Below are positions 15,436 to 23,760 of a DNA stretch of 47,871 bases, one piece after another. The stretch covers positions 1 to 47,871 of the forward strand of contig CABUPU010000008.1 of assembly GCA_902493595.1 (NCBI GenBank), written 5' to 3'. Each line of letters opens with the position of its first letter. The stretch's first letter is position 1. The DNA is from an uncultured Mycoplasma sp. (GTDB taxonomy: Bacteria; Bacillota_I; Bacilli_A; RF39; UBA660). Made by a program: the position numbers and the translations under genes. The notes under the pieces were generated by a model, which was not told where the DNA came from, ran no database searches, and saw nothing but the letters and a program-made list of their open reading frames with translations.

Positions 15436-16905
15436 TTAATTTTCTGATATAATGTATGGATTTGAAGATGAACCATCTCCAGTTAATTTAACTTTGGAAG
15501 ATAATGAAATCACGGGTATAACTTTCCCAGTAGAAGTAACAGGATATTTATGAACTTCCGAACCGGTAAAGAATGCTGCTATTCTAGATTCATTAATAAA
15601 ATCTGTGGGTGTCATTGTATACACACCTATATACCCTCCTAAAGGATAAAAATATACTTCATCTGCTGTCATTAACCCTACAGGATATGTAAGTGCACCA
15701 TTTCCTTTGCCTTTGATATTACTCACAGTAAACCTGTCATCATCATTTAAGCATAAGAAATTGGGTTTTAAATCTCCATTGAAATTTTTGTACGGATCAC
15801 CATAAAATTTTGAAATTGCTCGATAATAATAATTTACTCCGGTAGAACTCCAATTTGTTAACGTTGAAAAATTTGATTTTGATAAAGAGGCATCTCTATC
15901 ATTGCAAAATATTGTATCAGCAACATATTTTGAATCTGCGCCTATTAAAGAAGTTGTTTTATACCAATTATCTACATATAATTTTATTGTACTATCATCT
16001 TTATAACCATGTTGTTTTCCTATTTCATACATATACCCAACATATTCAGATTGATTATCAAATTCATGGTATTTTGATAAACCTATACCAATACTATTTG
16101 AGTAAATCATTCTTATAGAATTATCACCATTTATTCTAGTTATTTTCCAATACATGTCAATCATTTCTATGCCACCGTATACTGGTGTAGCATCAATCCA
16201 TGTACCAATATCAGAGCATTCATTTTTTGTTACCCCAATCACATAACCTGATTCAGACGAATTACATATTCCCACAGCTGAATTACATTCTTTTTCATCT
16301 TTAATTATTGTTGTGCCATTCAACTGTTCACTTCCTGAATTAAAAAATCCTATTTTTACTTGTTGACCGTTATATTTGCAAATTGCTTGTAGCTCTTGAC
16401 CAAATTTTATCAAATTATTTGAAATCGGTGAATAGCTACGCCCATTAAAAAAATAAGTTGTTCCAAGATCGTCATTTGAAGAATACATGCCACTTTCACC
16501 CCATCGACCCGAAACAATATAAAATTCTCCTCTTGCTTTTATTGCTGATTTACCCCCATTATTATTTAATATTTGTAAATAGCCATAAGGTGCATATTCA
16601 AAATATAAATAACAATTGCTTGTACCAATAAACGAAAAACTAACTTTCCCTAAAATATTGTCATAATCAAGTATTTTGCCATTATTCTTGCAATAACTTT
16701 TTTCATAATTTAACTCATACAAACCCTTTGGAATTTCTTTGGAAGTTGTTTCTATGCCATTTTCTTCCTTAATTATAATTGCTATATTACTTTGCTTTTT
16801 CTTTTTTGTTTTAGTAATATTATTTTTACTTTTATATGTTAAACATAAAGTAATAACTCCTATAATAATTAAAGCGAACAATCCTATTTTTATTTTTTTA
16901 TTCAT
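15436..16905 (-). CDS. N-terminally anchored surface protein (paralogue of the VR proteins)
   Basis: 489 residues from ATG at 16905, chosen because GGAG lies 5 nt upstream; an earlier ATG at 16923 lacks a site. Lys-rich N-terminus, a membrane helix (about residues 6-21) and a long exported region rich in Ser, Tyr and Asn with many Cys. The segment YWKITRINGDNSIRMIYSNS resembles the WRIIG...RNDSIG part of the proteins at 26860 and 28287, and the end GDGSSSNPYII resembles their GTGSKVDPYRI, so all three belong to one family. It lacks the 75-bp variable repeat. A 21-bp inverted-repeat pair begins 33 bp upstream of the start, suggesting phase-variable expression. Confidence 0.75.
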   Translation of the reverse strand: MNKKIKIGLFALIIIGVITLCLTYKSKNNITKTKKKKQSNIAIIIKEENGIETTSKEIPKGLYELNYEKSYCKNNGKILDYDNILGKVSFSFIGTSNCYLYFEYAPYGYLQILNNNGGKSAIKARGEFYIVSGRWGESGMYSSNDDLGTTYFFNGRSYSPISNNLIKFGQELQAICKYNGQQVKIGFFNSGSEQLNGTTIIKDEKECNSAVGICNSSESGYVIGVTKNECSDIGTWIDATPVYGGIEMIDMYWKITRINGDNSIRMIYSNSIGIGLSKYHEFDNQSEYVGYMYEIGKQHGYKDDSTIKLYVDNWYKTTSLIGADSKYVADTIFCNDRDASLSKSNFSTLTNWSSTGVNYYYRAISKFYGDPYKNFNGDLKPNFLCLNDDDRFTVSNIKGKGNGALTYPVGLMTADEVYFYPLGGYIGVYTMTPTDFINESRIAAFFTGSEVHKYPVTSTGKVIPVISLSSKVKLTGDGSSSNPYIISEN

Positions 16906-16937
16906 AACAACTCCATCCCGCATAAATACTAGGATTA

Positions 16938-17087
16938 TTTTTCTTAAATCATATAGATATATGAAAATACAAGTGCCTTTTTTCGTTAAAAAGGGCTTGA
17001 AAAATATATAAAAAAATGGTTTAATTATATTGAAAGTAACGTAAATACGTGGGTATTTTTTCTCAAATCTATATGATTTAAGAAAAA
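16938..17087. repeat. Inverted-repeat pair around a candidate invertible promoter (locus A)
   Basis: Perfect 21-bp inverted repeats at 16938-16958 and 17067-17087 enclose 108 bp. Each arm is itself an imperfect palindrome (TTTTCTTAAAT ... GAAAA), like a site-specific recombinase site. The enclosed DNA carries a plus-strand promoter (16997-17025) facing away from the surface gene at 16905, and a plus-strand terminator lies just outside (17101-17134). Inversion would point the promoter at the gene. A second unit of the same design lies at 29604-29732. Confidence 0.6.
16997..17025 (+). promoter_or_regulatory. Promoter inside the locus A inverted repeats
   Basis: TTGAAA (16997-17002), 17 nt, TTTAAT (17020-17025). 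In the orientation sequenced it fires away from the surface-protein gene into the terminator at 17101-17134. The rest of this gene-free stretch (16906-17339) holds the inverted repeats, that terminator and the leader of the small peptide gene. Confidence 0.55.
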
Positions 17088-17100
17088 ACGAACTAGGTAA

Positions 17101-17134
17101 ATACTAAGAAAAATAAGATTCTTAGTATTTTTTA
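17101..17134 (+). terminator. Plus-strand terminator outside locus A
   Basis: Stem ATACTAAGAA (17101-17110) with TTCTTAGTAT (17119-17128), followed by TTTTTT. The corresponding terminator at locus B keeps the fold through changed bases including G-U pairs, which supports use of the plus strand. Confidence 0.75.
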
Positions 17135-17223
17135 TACCTTAAAAAAAATTAACATATTTCTATGCTAATTTTATATTTTTATAACTAATTCATGTCTTAT
17201 TTTGGCATGTTTTGTCGAAGTGC

Positions 17224-17251
17224 TTGCTATTAAATTATTTTCATATATAAT
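17224..17251 (+). promoter_or_regulatory. Promoter of the small peptide gene
   Basis: TTGCTA (17224-17229), 16 nt, TATAAT (17246-17251). It predicts a leader of about 80 nt containing a TGGC-GTT-GCCA hairpin (17274-17284) before the ribosome site. Confidence 0.5.
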
Positions 17252-17339
17252 AACTACTCGAACGTGCAGGAACTGGCGTTGCCACCAATTTTCAGGGGGT
17301 TTGAAATAAATCAAAAATTCTGGAAGGAGGATGATGCTT

Positions 17340-17489
17340 ATGTCTAAAGATAAGATTATTAAATTCGAGTTTTTATGCATACTATTTCTGATTTGTTTTT
17401 ACAACATCGATAAAATAGAAAACGCCGTTCAAGTTTTAGTAAAGTTATATGAGCTCATTAAAGAGTTTATAATAGCAATACTAACTTAA
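17340..17489 (+). CDS. 49-residue hydrophobic peptide, possible type I toxin-like
   Basis: ATG at 17340 follows GGAAGGAGG by 9 nt, one of the strongest ribosome sites in the window; two closer in-frame ATGs (17331, 17334) sit too near it. The product begins MSKDKIIKFEFLCILFLICF, a basic start and a membrane-spanning stretch, followed by an amphipathic segment and a hydrophobic end (EFIIAILT). It has its own promoter, a structured leader and 3' hairpins, and it is on the opposite strand to its neighbours. This resembles type I toxin genes or small phage/mobile peptides, but no antitoxin RNA has been shown and I do not recognise the sequence. Confidence 0.55.
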   Translation: MSKDKIIKFEFLCILFLICFYNIDKIENAVQVLVKLYELIKEFIIAILT

Positions 17490-17498
17490 ATAGCGTTT

Positions 17499-17541
17499 CC
17501 AAATTCTCAAAAAATTTGGTAACGTGAACTTCCTTCACGTT
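17499..17541 (+). terminator. Hairpins after the small peptide gene
   Basis: Two adjacent stems: CCAAATT/AATTTGG (17499-17505, 17513-17519) and AACGTGAA/TTCACGTT (17521-17528, 17534-17541). The second is followed only by CACCTATTTATAA, so termination would be weak. The arms may also protect the 3' end. The rest up to 17587 shows nothing recognisable. Confidence 0.4.
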
Positions 17542-17587
17542 CACCTATTTATAATATATCATTAATCTATATATTTATGCAAGGGGG

Positions 17588-19900
17588 TTAGATATTATTT
17601 GTTTTTCTTAATATATAATTTGAAAGTGATTTAAGTTTATCAAAAATATACATACTACAAATAAATAAAACTATAAATACTAAAATAGTATCTTTATTAA
17701 TATTACTTATATTGAAAAATGCATATTGATATAGTGCACAATATTCAAATGCCAAGAATAATATACACATCATTACTCCCCTTAAAAGATTATATGGCTT
17801 ACAAATGTAATTTAAGAATATAAAACCTGTAATCGCAGTTAAAAATACTGTAAGGGTTGAACATAATTCTTGTGAAAGGCCAAAATTAATTTGAAATAGC
17901 TTAATAATTACTACATTAAATACAACTGTTAAAGCACTTGGAAGAGCCTTTAAAAATACCTTTAAAAGGAAATTTCCTTTAACAAGTTCATGATTAGGTT
18001 CTAATGCTAAAATAAATGAAGGCACACCAATTGTAAAGAATGTAATTAGTGTTAAATGAATTGGTATAAAGAAATATTCCGTATTTAAGAATATACAAGC
18101 AATAATTAAAATTATTGTAAATATTGTTTTACTAAGAAGAAGTGAAGAGCTTCTTTCTATATTATTAATGCTTCTTCTCCCCTCTTTTAAAATAAGTGGT
18201 AAATTATCTATTTTTGAATCAAGAAGTACAAACTGGCTTACATTTTTGGCAGCATCTGCACCATTTGCCATCGCAATAGAACAATCGCTTTCTTTTAAAG
18301 CAAGACAGTCATTTACACCATCACCAGTCATTCCTACGAAATGGCCTTTATCCTTAAGGGCAGTAACTATTTTTTTCTTTTGGTCTGGTTTAACTCTACC
18401 TAAAATATTAAAACTTTCAATAATATCAGGTATTTCTTCATCACTAACCTGTGACATATCTACACTTCTTATATCACTAATTCCTGCCCTACTAGCAATT
18501 TTAGAAACAGTTACTGGATTATCTCCACTTATGATTTTAATATCAATACCTTGCTCTTTAAAATAATTTAAAGTAACATCAGCATTTTCTTTGATTTTAT
18601 CTTGAATTAAAATTAAAGCAATAGGTTTTATATCTTTTATATTTTTTAAACTTTCTCCTTTTGCAAGAAGTAATACCCTATAATCTTCTTGATAAGATGA
18701 AAGATTTTTTATTTTACCTTTATATAAATTTTCAGGACTACCTAAAAAGTATACACCACTTTCAAATTTAACCGCAGAATACTTACGCACGCTTGAAAAT
18801 GATAATGTTTCTAAAAAAGCATCCTTATATTTAATATCACTTACAAAACTTTCAACTGCTTTAAAAGTTGGTGATGGATCAGAAAGTGCATTTACATATG
18901 ATGCTAAAATTTCTTTAATATCTTTTTCACTTTCTTTTTTAAGAGGAATAATTTTTTTTACTTCCATAAATCCTTCGGTAATAGTACCTGTTTTATCCAA
19001 ACATAGTGTATCCACTCTTGCAAGGTTTTCAATAGAATACAAATCTTGAACTAAAACATTATATTTTTTTAGTCTAATAACACTTACAGCCATTGCGGAT
19101 GATGTTAAAAGCACAAGGCCTTCGGGAATCATACCTATAAGTGCACTAACCATACTCATAAGTGAATCTGGAATACTTTTAGTAATACTCATTTGATTTA
19201 TAAAAAATAATATACCTATTGGGATAAGCAAGATACTTAAAACTTTTAACATTTTTTCAAATGAATTATAAATAACTGAATTTGTTTTTTTTATATACTT
19301 TGTTTCACTAGTAATTTTAGAAATATAATTATCTTTCCCAATATGGATTACTTTTGCATAGACATTACCACTTACAATAAACGATCCACTTGTCAATGTA
19401 TCGCCTTTTTCTTTTGTAATTATTTTTTCTTCTCCGGTTATAAATGCTTCATTTACTTCACAAGTTCCTGATAATATTATTGAGTCCGTAACTACTTGAT
19501 TTCCTATTTCATAATTACAAACATCATCAATAACAAGTTGTTCTCTTGATAAAGAAACACTTTCATTATCACGAATTACATTAATTTTACTATCCGCAAC
19601 TACGCTTAGTTTATCAATTGTTTTTTTAGCAAGAATTTCTTCGACTATGCTTATAATTGTATTAGTAAAAATAACATTAACAAAAAGACAATTTTTTAAA
19701 GCATATAAAAATTTTCCAGAAACTATTCCACTTATTAAAACCATTAATCCTAAGGCTATATTTAAAAAATTAAAATATGTTAATGAATTAGTTTTAATAA
19801 TTTCTTTTATAGTTTTTGTCTTAGGTTCATCAACATAATTTATTAAACCTTTTTGTTTTCTTTCATTAACCTCAGCATTTGTTAAACCCTTAATATTCAC
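17588..19900 (-). CDS. Cation-transporting P-type ATPase (CtpE-like)
   Basis: 770 residues with all P-type ATPase landmarks: actuator TGE at 155-157, phosphorylation site DKTGTITEG (Asp302), hinge GDGVND, and about eight to ten membrane helices. The membrane motif MIPEGLVLLTSSAM (PEGL at 259-262) and the absence of heavy-metal Cys motifs place it near the CtpE/P2-like group rather than CPC metal pumps. CtpE of mycobacteria is a calcium transporter; the ion here is unproved. The GTG start at 19900 has TAGGTG upstream. Single-gene unit. Confidence 0.85.
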   Translation of the reverse strand: MNIKGLTNAEVNERKQKGLINYVDEPKTKTIKEIIKTNSLTYFNFLNIALGLMVLISGIVSGKFLYALKNCLFVNVIFTNTIISIVEEILAKKTIDKLSVVADSKINVIRDNESVSLSREQLVIDDVCNYEIGNQVVTDSIILSGTCEVNEAFITGEEKIITKEKGDTLTSGSFIVSGNVYAKVIHIGKDNYISKITSETKYIKKTNSVIYNSFEKMLKVLSILLIPIGILFFINQMSITKSIPDSLMSMVSALIGMIPEGLVLLTSSAMAVSVIRLKKYNVLVQDLYSIENLARVDTLCLDKTGTITEGFMEVKKIIPLKKESEKDIKEILASYVNALSDPSPTFKAVESFVSDIKYKDAFLETLSFSSVRKYSAVKFESGVYFLGSPENLYKGKIKNLSSYQEDYRVLLLAKGESLKNIKDIKPIALILIQDKIKENADVTLNYFKEQGIDIKIISGDNPVTVSKIASRAGISDIRSVDMSQVSDEEIPDIIESFNILGRVKPDQKKKIVTALKDKGHFVGMTGDGVNDCLALKESDCSIAMANGADAAKNVSQFVLLDSKIDNLPLILKEGRRSINNIERSSSLLLSKTIFTIILIIACIFLNTEYFFIPIHLTLITFFTIGVPSFILALEPNHELVKGNFLLKVFLKALPSALTVVFNVVIIKLFQINFGLSQELCSTLTVFLTAITGFIFLNYICKPYNLLRGVMMCILFLAFEYCALYQYAFFNISNINKDTILVFIVLFICSMYIFDKLKSLSNYILRKTNNI

Positions 19901-19989
19901 TTTACAACACCTACTATATTTTTAGTATAGCACAAAATGGTGCTTTTGACACTAACTTTTTATTTAACATGTAAAGTATTTATTAGATA

Positions 19990-21354
19990 TTATAAATAAT
20001 CCTTTAACCCGAATTTATTATCATTATTTTTCAGTTTTTTTAAAGATTTTTGCTCTATTTGTTTTATTCTTTGTCTACTAACACCATACTCTTTAGCTAA
20101 ATGTTCAAGAGTCATTTCATTTTTTCCATTTAAACCAAATCTGCCTTGAATAACATCAATTTCTCTTTCACTTAAGCACTCTGAAAAAGATTTTTCAATT
20201 ATTATCGATAATTCTTTATCAATAATAGTGGTTTCTATACTTTCTTTTCCATCTGGAATAACATTTTTTAATGAAGAATCTTCTTCATCAGATAAAATAG
20301 GACAATCTAAAGAAAGACAGCTACCATAATTAGTAATTAAATCATTTATTTCGCTTATGCTTATTCCTGTATTTTCTGATATCTCATCAATGCTTGGATA
20401 TTTATTATTCTTAAGAAAATATTCTGAAATAAATTCATTATATTGTTTTTTCTGCTTAATAGCTAAATAAGGTTTACGAATAGTGTCACCTGTTGTAATA
20501 AGTGCTCGCAATATTTTTTGTTTTATCCAATATGTTGCATAGGTAGAAAATCTATTTCCTTTTGTATAGTCATATTTATTTATAGCTTCAATTAACCCTA
20601 AGGTACCCTCCTGTATTAAATCTGAACAAGACAAATTATAGTTATAATATTTTTTTGCTACAAAATAAAGTAATTTAATATTTCTTTTAAAGAAATTATT
20701 TTTAGCAATAACATATTTTTTTAATAATTCTAGTTGATAAACTATATTCCCTATTACTTTTGCATTTTCAATACCTTTAAAATGATTTTGTAATTCATCG
20801 TAACTTAAATTATCTTTGATTTTTAAATATAATTTAATATTGTTTAAACTTCCTTTAAAAATATTATCATCATGTAATTTATATGGTAATGACTTTATAT
20901 CTTTTAACAAATCTATTCTAGCATTACCACTGAAATATAAGGATTTTATTATATCCATTTCACATAAAATTGGGTATAAATTCTCACTATCTTGACAAAC
21001 TTGTAAATTCTCTTTTGCTTCTTTTAATATAGTACCGTAATAAATTTCTTCATTTTGACTCATTAAAGAAGTATCTTTTACACCTAAAAAGTAAAATGTG
21101 TAATTTAATGATTTAAGTGAAGAGAGATCAAAATCATCATTAAGTTCATTTAAAACTATATTATCAAAAAAGCAAGAATACTTTTTAGAAAATATCATAA
21201 ATTCTTGTTCATTTAAGTTACTACATATCATATCAAAATAAGAATCAATTAAATTTTTTCCATATTTTTTATATAAACTTTTTAATGTAACTTCATCAAA
21301 AACAGTAAATTCATTTAATAGTTTTACAAATTTTTCATAAGATATTTTTTCCAT
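19990..21354 (-). CDS. RNA polymerase sigma-70 family factor
   Basis: About 454 residues from ATG at 21354, supported by GGGGG before it. The C-terminal half has region 2 (SDLIQEGTLGLIEAINKYDY, then RFSTYATYWIKQKI), region 3 (YPSIDEISENTGISISEIND) and region 4 (LSEREIDVIQGRFGL, then TLEHLAKEYGVSRQRIKQIE). The first 230 residues are a long N-terminal part without the usual region 1.2 signature that I can see, so this may be an alternative factor rather than the main RpoD. It follows a terminator after the phosphoesterase gene and so has its own unit. Confidence 0.85.
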   Translation of the reverse strand: MEKISYEKFVKLLNEFTVFDEVTLKSLYKKYGKNLIDSYFDMICSNLNEQEFMIFSKKYSCFFDNIVLNELNDDFDLSSLKSLNYTFYFLGVKDTSLMSQNEEIYYGTILKEAKENLQVCQDSENLYPILCEMDIIKSLYFSGNARIDLLKDIKSLPYKLHDDNIFKGSLNNIKLYLKIKDNLSYDELQNHFKGIENAKVIGNIVYQLELLKKYVIAKNNFFKRNIKLLYFVAKKYYNYNLSCSDLIQEGTLGLIEAINKYDYTKGNRFSTYATYWIKQKILRALITTGDTIRKPYLAIKQKKQYNEFISEYFLKNNKYPSIDEISENTGISISEINDLITNYGSCLSLDCPILSDEEDSSLKNVIPDGKESIETTIIDKELSIIIEKSFSECLSEREIDVIQGRFGLNGKNEMTLEHLAKEYGVSRQRIKQIEQKSLKKLKNNDNKFGLKDYL

Positions 21355-21420
21355 AATTTCCCCCATAACGACAAATATATTAGCATACATAATAAAAAAT
21401 ATCAAGATTATATCAAAGAC

Positions 21421-21449
21421 AAAAAAGAAGCTATTTTTTTAAGCTTCTT
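21421..21449 (-). terminator. Terminator after the metallophosphoesterase gene
   Basis: On the minus strand AAGAAGCT, a 9-nt loop, then AGCTTCTT and TTTTG. The TAG stop falls in the loop and stem region. Confidence 0.75.
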
Positions 21450-22342
21450 ACATTAACATCAACTTTATCTATACTCATTGGATAAAATCCATTAAAGTGG
21501 CCAAGGAATCCCGCACTTTCTTGAAGTTTAGTTATTCCTCCATTGATAATCAAATGAATCTGATGACCATTAACAGTAATAGTTTTTGTACCTCTTGCAT
21601 TATCTGGAAACAATGTTTTATTCGGAGCAATTATACCTTTATTATTTGAGACTAAATCATCTATAATTGGGAATACCATACCATTATGCATATGTCCACA
21701 GAAAACGAAATCGAATTCTTTTATATAAGATATAACTTTTGGATCAGTCATATATATTGGTGAATGTACTATTAATATTTTTACTTTCGAATTATCTAAA
21801 TTACTTACATAATTTGTATATTTTTTTGCAAATTCAAGTTTATTAAGTAAATATTCTTTGCTTTCATTACCAGTTCCATTAAAATAATATTCATATGGAA
21901 GTTCTAAAGAAAATACTATAACTTTATCATCTTCATAATATGGTGCATAATGTGATACATAAACATTATTAATTGAATTAGCTTCTTTCCAGTAACCTTC
22001 TGGAAAGTCATTTTGTCCTTGTTTAAAATCACAAGTAGTAAAATCATGTGAACCTAAATTAACAAAAGTCTTATACTTCTTTCCTAAACTTTCAAGCCAT
22101 AAAAGTAATTTTTCACTTTTTTCTTTATGTGTTTTTAGAAAATCTGTGCTATCAATAATATCTCCAGCTAAACAAAGATATTCTAATTCTTCTGCAGATA
22201 AATTTTCACTAATTAGCTCAAGTTTTCTATCATCAAATTTTTTGAAATAATGTAAATCTCCAAAAGTTTTAATATTTATATTATCCTTTTTTCCTGGCAT
22301 TTCATAACTATGATTTTTAGTTTGTATTATTTTATCTATCAT
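21431..22342 (-). CDS. Calcineurin-like metallophosphoesterase
   Basis: 303 residues from ATG at 22342, preceded by AGGGGG; an upstream ATG at 22414 has no site. Metal-binding motifs are in order: GDLHY (in place of GDxH), LAGDIID, GSHD (variant of GNHD), VHSPIYM and FCGHMHNG. No signal peptide. These enzymes hydrolyse phosphomonoesters or diesters with a two-metal centre; the substrate is unknown. It is the last gene of a probable mtnN-110 aa-phosphoesterase operon. Confidence 0.85.
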   Translation of the reverse strand: MIDKIIQTKNHSYEMPGKKDNINIKTFGDLHYFKKFDDRKLELISENLSAEELEYLCLAGDIIDSTDFLKTHKEKSEKLLLWLESLGKKYKTFVNLGSHDFTTCDFKQGQNDFPEGYWKEANSINNVYVSHYAPYYEDDKVIVFSLELPYEYYFNGTGNESKEYLLNKLEFAKKYTNYVSNLDNSKVKILIVHSPIYMTDPKVISYIKEFDFVFCGHMHNGMVFPIIDDLVSNNKGIIAPNKTLFPDNARGTKTITVNGHQIHLIINGGITKLQESAGFLGHFNGFYPMSIDKVDVNVRSLKK

Positions 22343-22394
22343 TCTAATCCCCCTAACTACAATAATTTTACCACTTTTCTTAAAATGTGTCAAA

Positions 22395-22727
22395 TTAGTG
22401 TAAATGTTTCTCATTTAAATTATAATCCTCAATATTTCTAACATATCCAATTGAAAATGTACCAACAATCTTATCACCTTCATAAATTGTTCCTTTACTT
22501 GAGGAAAATAATGAAGGAAAAGTAAATAAATATTTATCTTTATAAAAAGAAAATGCAATATTAGAATATAAAAGTGGATATTTAACATTTTTCTTATATA
22601 TACCGGAAATTTCATCATTACTAATCCTTCCTATTATTTCATCATTTTCAATAGTTATAAATCCTCTTTCTCTATTAAAAACATAATCACCATTAAATCT
22701 AATTTTAAGTTCTATTTCAAATGTCAT
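22395..22727 (-). CDS. Unknown 110-residue protein
   Basis: Predicted mainly beta, no membrane helix, with short repeated turns (IVGTFSIGY, EISGIYKKN). Its ATG overlaps the mtnN stop by 4 bp (ATGA), so it is translationally coupled, and the phosphoesterase gene follows 52 nt later. Family not recognised. Confidence 0.65.
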   Translation of the reverse strand: MTFEIELKIRFNGDYVFNRERGFITIENDEIIGRISNDEISGIYKKNVKYPLLYSNIAFSFYKDKYLFTFPSLFSSSKGTIYEGDKIVGTFSIGYVRNIEDYNLNEKHLH

Positions 22728-23407
22728 AATTTATCAATCATTTCTTTTAAAAATAAAGAAACTATATTAGAACTCCTTTCTAAAAATTTATCATATGTCA
22801 TTACATTTTGATTATTTGGTATATCAGAAATACTTCTTATAACGATAAAAGGAACTCCTGCTAAAAAAGAAGTTTGAGCTATACTTGCTCCTTCCATATC
22901 AACGCATAATGCATTAAATTTATTATGAATCTTTTCACTCATATGTTTATCTGTACAAAATATATCACCGGATGCTATTACACCTTCATGAATATTTACA
23001 TTTTCTATTAAAATATTTTTACTAATATTAAGTAAATAATCATCACTATTTAAATAAACACCACAGTTAGGAATAAAGCCTTTTTCATGATCAAAAGCAG
23101 TTATATCAAAATCATGTTGTACAAGTTTTTCCCCCACTACTATATCAAGTACTTTTAAGTTATTTGAAAGACCTCCAGCAACACCTACATTAATAATAAA
23201 ATCTACATTCATATTATCAATCATAATTTGCGTGCACCTTGAGGCATTTACTTTACCTACACCACATAAACCTAATATACAGTTTTTACTATCAATCAAA
23301 ACTTCATAAAACTTTATACCAAACATTTCATATTCATTAATAACATCAGCATATTTTAAAGTTTCATTAATTTCCTCTTCCATTGCAAAGATTATTCCTA
23401 TTTTCAT
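22724..23407 (-). CDS. mtnN: 5'-methylthioadenosine/S-adenosylhomocysteine nucleosidase
   Basis: 227 residues from ATG at 23407, with GGAAGGG nine nt upstream; a TTG six codons earlier would sit before that site. Conserved motifs: GIIFAMEEE at the start, CGVGKVNA, NVGVAGGL, VIASGDIF, CVDMEGASIAQ (substrate ribose binding) and RSISD (catalytic Asp). It removes adenine from methylthioadenosine and S-adenosylhomocysteine, recycling the by-products of SAM use in the cytoplasm. First gene of a three-gene unit. Confidence 0.93.
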   Translation of the reverse strand: MKIGIIFAMEEEINETLKYADVINEYEMFGIKFYEVLIDSKNCILGLCGVGKVNASRCTQIMIDNMNVDFIINVGVAGGLSNNLKVLDIVVGEKLVQHDFDITAFDHEKGFIPNCGVYLNSDDYLLNISKNILIENVNIHEGVIASGDIFCTDKHMSEKIHNKFNALCVDMEGASIAQTSFLAGVPFIVIRSISDIPNNQNVMTYDKFLERSSNIVSLFLKEMIDKL

Positions 23408-23462
23408 AACACTTTTCCCTTCCAAAATATTTTATATAAAAATGTAAAGATTTTTCTTTACA

Positions 23463-23677
23463 CTATATATTACCCCTTTTACTCCATTTTGGGTATTCAT
23501 TATAAATATTTTTTAATAATATTAATACTTCATTAAGAGTTTTATAATTATAATTAAACACATTTTTACTAGTTCTTTAGTTTTATGATTAGTTAAAAAT
23601 TCCAAAAGTGATTCACTTGTTACTTTTACATTATTCTTTCTAAGCATTTCTCCCTTTGAATAAATATATAATATCAT
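23463..23677 (-). pseudogene. Frameshifted small gene after the AAA-ATPase cassette
   Basis: One frame from ATG at 23677 (or 23647) reads about 40 residues ending near LTNHKTKELVKM; a one-base shift at GTAAAAATG continues as FNYNYKTLNEVLILLKNIYN and ends with KWSKRGNI at 23463. The joined product would be about 70 residues and mostly helical. It starts just after one 47-bp repeat copy, as the AAA gene does. The rest of this 353-bp gap (23408-23760) holds that repeat and an 8-bp hairpin near 23442-23461. Confidence 0.45.
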
Positions 23678-23708
23678 CAATTTAAACATTTGTCATCAAA
23701 TTAAAAAA

Positions 23709-23755
23709 CATTTCGCAAATTCTAATTTTTTTCTAGTTTGCGAAATGAGATTTAT
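23709..23755. repeat. 47-bp flanking repeat, left copy (also terminator-like)
   Basis: Contains CATTTCGCAAA and its inverted partner TTTGCGAAATG about 25 nt apart. It matches the copy at 24991-25037 at 42 of 47 positions, in the same orientation. On the minus strand the second arm is followed by TTTTTTAATTT, so this copy can also end transcription of the AAA-ATPase gene. Confidence 0.85.
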
Positions 23756-23760
23756 ATAAT

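Noticed and set aside
16968..17000. Hairpin CAAG...CTTG inside the locus A repeats as a terminator or riboswitch
   Set aside because: The stem is interrupted, and on either strand no T run follows at the right distance. It lies inside the possibly invertible segment and has no counterpart in locus B.
17171..17380. Minus-strand 69-codon frame overlapping the small peptide gene
   Set aside because: No ribosome site and no family resemblance; the plus-strand gene has a promoter and a very strong ribosome site in the same DNA.
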